A DNA stretch of 64,000 nucleotides from Linum tenue (taxonomy: Eukaryota; Streptophyta; Magnoliopsida; Malpighiales; Linaceae): the NCBI GenBank assembly GCA_946122785.1, contig CAMGYJ010000008.1, forward strand, positions 18,749,475-18,813,474. The letters are read 5' to 3'. How positions within the stretch are numbered: the first letter of the stretch is position 1; each line of letters begins with the position of its first letter. Positions 60,901 to 64,000 of this stretch are shown piece after piece. The notes under the pieces are model-generated. The model was not told where the DNA came from. It searched no databases and worked only from the letters and a program-made list of their open reading frames with translations. The position numbers and the translations under genes are program-made.

Positions 60901-61021
60901 CAGTAATTGAATATTTAAGCCTATTTTATATTATCAAAGGAGAATAATATTTTTTATAATGATTACTGTTATTTATTCCATTTACCAAATTAATCCGGCC
61001 AACGGACAGGCCCAAATCTAG
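57995..61021 (+). mobile_element. Helitron, 3,027 bp, in the upstream region of gene C
   Basis: Starts TCTAAACACTACTATATGG at 57,995 after A and ends CCGGCCAACGGACAGGCCCAAATCTAG at 61,021 before T. Removing it restores the MITE's right inverted repeat (GAGCA joined to TATTATACC). It contains a decayed replicase-helicase (60,010-60,700). 58,000-59,990 is AT-rich with no supported gene; the frame at 59,434-59,772 is unassigned. Confidence 0.9.
60010..60700 (+). pseudogene. Helitron replicase-helicase N-terminal fragment
   Basis: The translation, with stops, follows the N-terminal part of plant Helitron proteins: GGEVYHRVSSLKPIEE, IPNFSQLYIYEN, ANEIVALIVDDN, DIVVHYQIHELEQIS, DENGLHSNIPCFDI and CEFYNYILQTRLK. 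The later Rep and helicase motifs are missing. It sits inside the Helitron ending at 61,021. Confidence 0.75.
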
Positions 61022-61380
61022 TATTATACCTATACCAAAAAAAATCTAAGTACCGTATACATTGTTTTCATGCTTGTGAGGATTTGACATATTTTTTCGA
61101 CAAAGAAAGTATCAGTTATTATAATTAATATTGAACTTTAATCCCAAATAAAGGTAAGAAAAATAAGGGATCGGAATTCGGAACACGATTACAGTAAGTA
61201 TCTGTATAATTACCATATTTTCATTTCCAGCTGTCACGTAACTGCACTATCATCTTTTCTTTCCTTTCACAACCAGCCAATAGATCTTCACATCTCTCAA
61301 AATAGTTAATTTAATTACTACGATGATTTTTTATATATCTTGACATCCTTCGTCTCGTCTCTGTACCTACTACGAGGTGT

Positions 61381-61392
61381 GTATATATATTA
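61381..61392 (+). promoter_or_regulatory. TATA box region of gene C
   Basis: GTATATATATTAGCAAATC, 123 bp before the start codon, as in A and B. Proximal homology with B runs from 61,046 to the gene. Everything farther upstream is separated by the MITE plus Helitron. Confidence 0.6.
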
Positions 61393-61503
61393 GCAAATCT
61401 ATACATAATACAATTATTTCGTCTAGAGAAAATTATAATCACATTCTCGTTTTCGTTCTAAGACGCTCTCTCGAACCAATACGATCGAGTTCTGCAGGTA
61501 GAT

Positions 61504-63649
61504 ATGACATCACGGACCGCTATGATCATAGTTCTGACGCTGATGTGGTTTGCTGCATTGGACCATTGTGGAGTTTGGTGCCACAAGTTGTCAGGAACCG
61601 AGAAACTAAACTTGAGAAGGCAGTTGAAACGTTTGAGCAAACCCGCTGTCACTACGATCCAGGTAATAAAAAAAAACCCTATTTTCATGAATAAGTATAA
61701 AGAAAACTCTCATTAGTACTTTTAAGTTTTTTTTCCTGATATTTATGGATTCTGGGGATGATTTAAAGTCAATCACGAGGTTAATTGCTGGAATTTTCCA
61801 AGTTAAAATTAACGATAGTATCGATGGACCAAACTTTGAGAGGGTAGAGAAGCGTATTCTGGAGTTTGAAATGTGTGATTAAGTTTACTGATTTCTTTTT
61901 TCTTTGATTCAAAACAGACAAAATACGGTGACACATATGACTGTGTGGATTTCTACGAACAACCAGCCTTCGATCATCCTTTATTGAAGGATCGAAAGTA
62001 TGAGTTCCAGGTACGCGGTGCATTAAGTTTATGCTCAACTAAATTCTCTATCTTAGTTAATTTTTCATCGCATATATAGAGTACCTATTGCTAAGAACCA
62101 ACACGAGTTGTATGTATGTTCTAAATATTCTTGCAGATGAGCTCTTCTCGAGCTTCAAACCAAAAGGTTAATATTGATGGTTCTGGCATCGACCCATTTG
62201 ATATATGGGTAAACGGTAAAGGATGTCCATCAAACACCGTACCAATAAGGAAAATGAAACCAAAGGAGCTTATTAAAGCCAACATGGCTGCTAAGCTAGC
62301 ATATAATATTTCAGCAGATTCAAGCCAAGGTATCCATGAGGTAATTAAGTTACCAAAAATTTTCCTTTGAAAACAACACTCTATGTAATCTACTTTGTGA
62401 TTGATAATTTAGCTCTTGTCATCAACATGATCTGGTTTTATCAAGCAGCGGAATATAGCTATGTGATCAGTTTGATATGTTCTAATTTCTAGCTTGTACT
62501 CCGTCACAATTAGTATTACTTAACTCATACGTAAACATGTTTATGTGTACAGTTTGCAATCCTCCAGACAACAGGGCAAAACAGATACTATGGAGGTGGA
62601 ATGATAGCTAGCGTATACAATCCTCAAGTTGAAAAAACTCAATACAGTTCTAGTCGTGTCAAGTTTCAAAATGGTCCGGACAGTATTGCGGTAGGATGGA
62701 CGGTAAGTACTTGTACTATCATCCTTAGTTGTCATTATAACTAAGATTTGTGGGTAATAACAATCCTACCAACTGTCGTTGATGTATTATTTTGTGTCAT
62801 GATGTGATTTCTTTCTTATGTATTCATCTAGGTTAATCCAAGCTTATACTCAGATGGTGAAACTCGACTCTTCATATACACAATTGTAAGTTTTATTTAA
62901 TGAGCAGAATGAAATAAAGCCAATGACTTATGATTTTTTTTTTATTACCCATTTATAAGAAAGGAGAATAGGCACTAATATGTGATTGGTTCCTCCTTCA
63001 TATGGTTATAAGACCAAGGATTCACAATGTTACAACACCTACTGTCCCGGATTTATACTCCTGACGGAAGATATACCTTTAGATTTGCTTCTTAAACCTT
63101 ATTCTACAGTCGGAGGTGCATCATTCGAAAAGAAGTTGTTCGTATACAAGGTAGATCATCCCATAATTTATGAAGTCATTTTTCATCAAGTGTCGAATTA
63201 TTCCTCGAAGATGAACGGATGGATTGTGTATTTTTTTTCTTCGTGTTTTCTTGAAGGATCCCGCAAACGGAAATTGGTTTCTACAAATTGGAAAGGACAA
63301 TATGACCGTTGGAACTTGGCCACAGAAGATATTCACGGGGTTATCGGACTCTGCAAACTATGTAGAATGGGGAGGTGAAGTTTATGGTCCAGTGGGAACT
63401 ACTCTTCCACCAATGGGTGCTAGTGCTCTGCCTACAAAGCATAGGCTCGATAGTGATTGCTATGGCATCCAGGTTACCGTCATAAACGACCAACAGGAAG
63501 TCGATTACGATCCTCCATCATTGAAACCTTACAACAGTAGTCCGAGAAACTACTATTTGTTAGATGAGGGAAATCATGGAGATGTTTTCCAGCGAATTAT
63601 TCTCTTTGGTGGCGTTAATGATTATCCTGTTAATGAAAATATATTGTGA
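61504..63649 (+). CDS. Secreted neprosin-domain protein, copy C (seven exons, 396 aa)
   Basis: Exons: 61,504-61,662, 61,918-62,010, 62,137-62,340, 62,553-62,702, 62,832-62,885, 63,013-63,150 and 63,257-63,649. All are phase 0 with GT-AG ends; exon lengths equal those of A and B except the first (+1 codon) and last (+3 residues). Signal peptide MTSRTAMIIVLTLMWFAALD. The activation peptide is identical in exon 2 to A and B, then GCPSNTVPIRK, CYNTYCPGF, NWFLQIG and EWGGEV. Ala198 (SIAVGW) stands at the expected first catalytic Glu and Glu307 is kept. Sequons NIS, NMT and NSS. It is more diverged from A and B than they are from each other, so the C split is older. Intron 1 (255 bp) is longer than in A and B. 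The distal promoter carries MITE and Helitron insertions. Confidence 0.9.
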
Positions 63650-63691
63650 GGACTCATAAGTTGCCTATCTTTTTATCCTCATTGCTGAAAT

Positions 63692-63697
63692 AATAAA
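63692..63697 (+). terminator. Poly(A) signal of gene C
   Basis: AATAAA 43 bp after the stop codon, in the GAAATAATAAA context shared by A and B. Confidence 0.7.
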
Positions 63698-63699
63698 GA

Positions 63700-64000
63700 T
63701 TCCCCTGTGTTTTTGGCCTATATGTATGCCCAATCCTTCCATGTTCACCATTAACTTCGGTAGTCATTTTCACTAGCCATTACTTACCAACCACTGAATC
63801 CACACCATTAACTTCGGTGGCATTAATAGCTAACAGCTGAGCACTAACTCAAGCTCCTACCTCTGTACTGTTAATTATATATTATAAAGTACCAATTTGT
63901 AAATTGCCTGTTTCGGCATAGGTTTAGGGTTCTAAACCTATATATATTACCTGTGTAACTTGTAGAAATAACAAAGTAATAAGAAGCAAAAACCTGTGAG
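63700..64000 (+). other. 3' flank of gene C, possibly start of an LTR
   Basis: CACCATTAACTTCGGT occurs twice (about 63,748 and 63,806). The last 130 bp (TATATATTACCTGTGTAACT, AATAACAAAGTAATAAGAAG) have the look of a retroelement LTR end, but the window stops before this can be tested. Confidence 0.25.

Larger units (their letters stand above)
57509..61036. mobile_element. Mutator-type MITE (501 bp) split by a Helitron
   Basis: Inverted repeats: GGGTTATAGGTATAATATGC on the left; GGTATAGGTATAATATGC read inward from the right. The internal arms are also inverted (CTCTACTATGACGTTTTATC at 57,530 and 57,970). The 9-bp duplication AAAAAAAAT is at 57,500-57,508 and 61,037-61,045. The Helitron at 57,995-61,021 leaves 486 bp on the left and 15 bp on the right. 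Confidence 0.85.

Overview
The window looks like nuclear DNA of a flowering plant, probably a eudicot. It holds intron-containing genes with GT-AG splicing, LTR retrotransposons primed from the initiator Met-tRNA site, a LINE, Helitrons and CACTA, hAT and Mutator-like DNA transposons. I cannot name the species. The only apparently intact host genes are three paralogues of a secreted neprosin-domain protein (DUF239 family with its activation peptide). Copy A is on the minus strand at 8,970-10,888, copy B on the plus strand at 16,235-18,155, and copy C on the plus strand at 61,504-63,649. Each has seven exons with phase-0 introns and encodes 392-396 residues.

Layout: 1-1,140 is duplicated and tandem-repeated sequence. 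1,281-3,326 is a Gypsy-like LTR remnant. 3,475-29,551 is one large imperfect palindrome. Its left arm (3,475-11,662) carries Gypsy-derived DNA, an RNase H fragment, a Mutator-type MITE and gene A. The right arm (15,459-29,551) carries gene B and the same units in mirror order. A CACTA element (18,629-22,952) interrupts the right arm, and a truncated Gypsy element (22,998-25,546) replaces part of it. The 3.8 kb centre (11,663-15,458) contains Helitron replicase-helicase and RPA-like debris. At the outer edge of the right arm lies a full-length but decayed LINE (29,397-37,385, 12-bp target duplication), itself split by a Helitron (32,423-34,075). The LINE sits in Gypsy DNA whose 3' LTR is at 38,164-39,146.

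From 39 to 57.5 kb the DNA is nested retroelements. A Copia element (48,286-53,141) lies inside a miniature LTR element (47,536-53,728), inside an older Gypsy LTR (47,268-54,541). An 8-bp-TSD hAT element (54,797-57,125) with a Helitron inside follows. Upstream of gene C, a Mutator-type MITE (57,509-61,036) was invaded by a 3 kb Helitron (57,995-61,021), which separates the proximal promoter from upstream sequence it shares with genes A and B.

The neprosin genes are presumably exported to the cell wall or apoplast. All three have Ala where the family's first catalytic Glu is expected (spacing argument given below), so they may be non-catalytic. Insertion order can be read from the sequence: MITE and LINE before the palindrome; CACTA and the truncated Gypsy after it, in one arm only; the inner Copia is recent (2 LTR differences in 293 bp). 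I found no RNA gene, CRISPR array or organellar insert.
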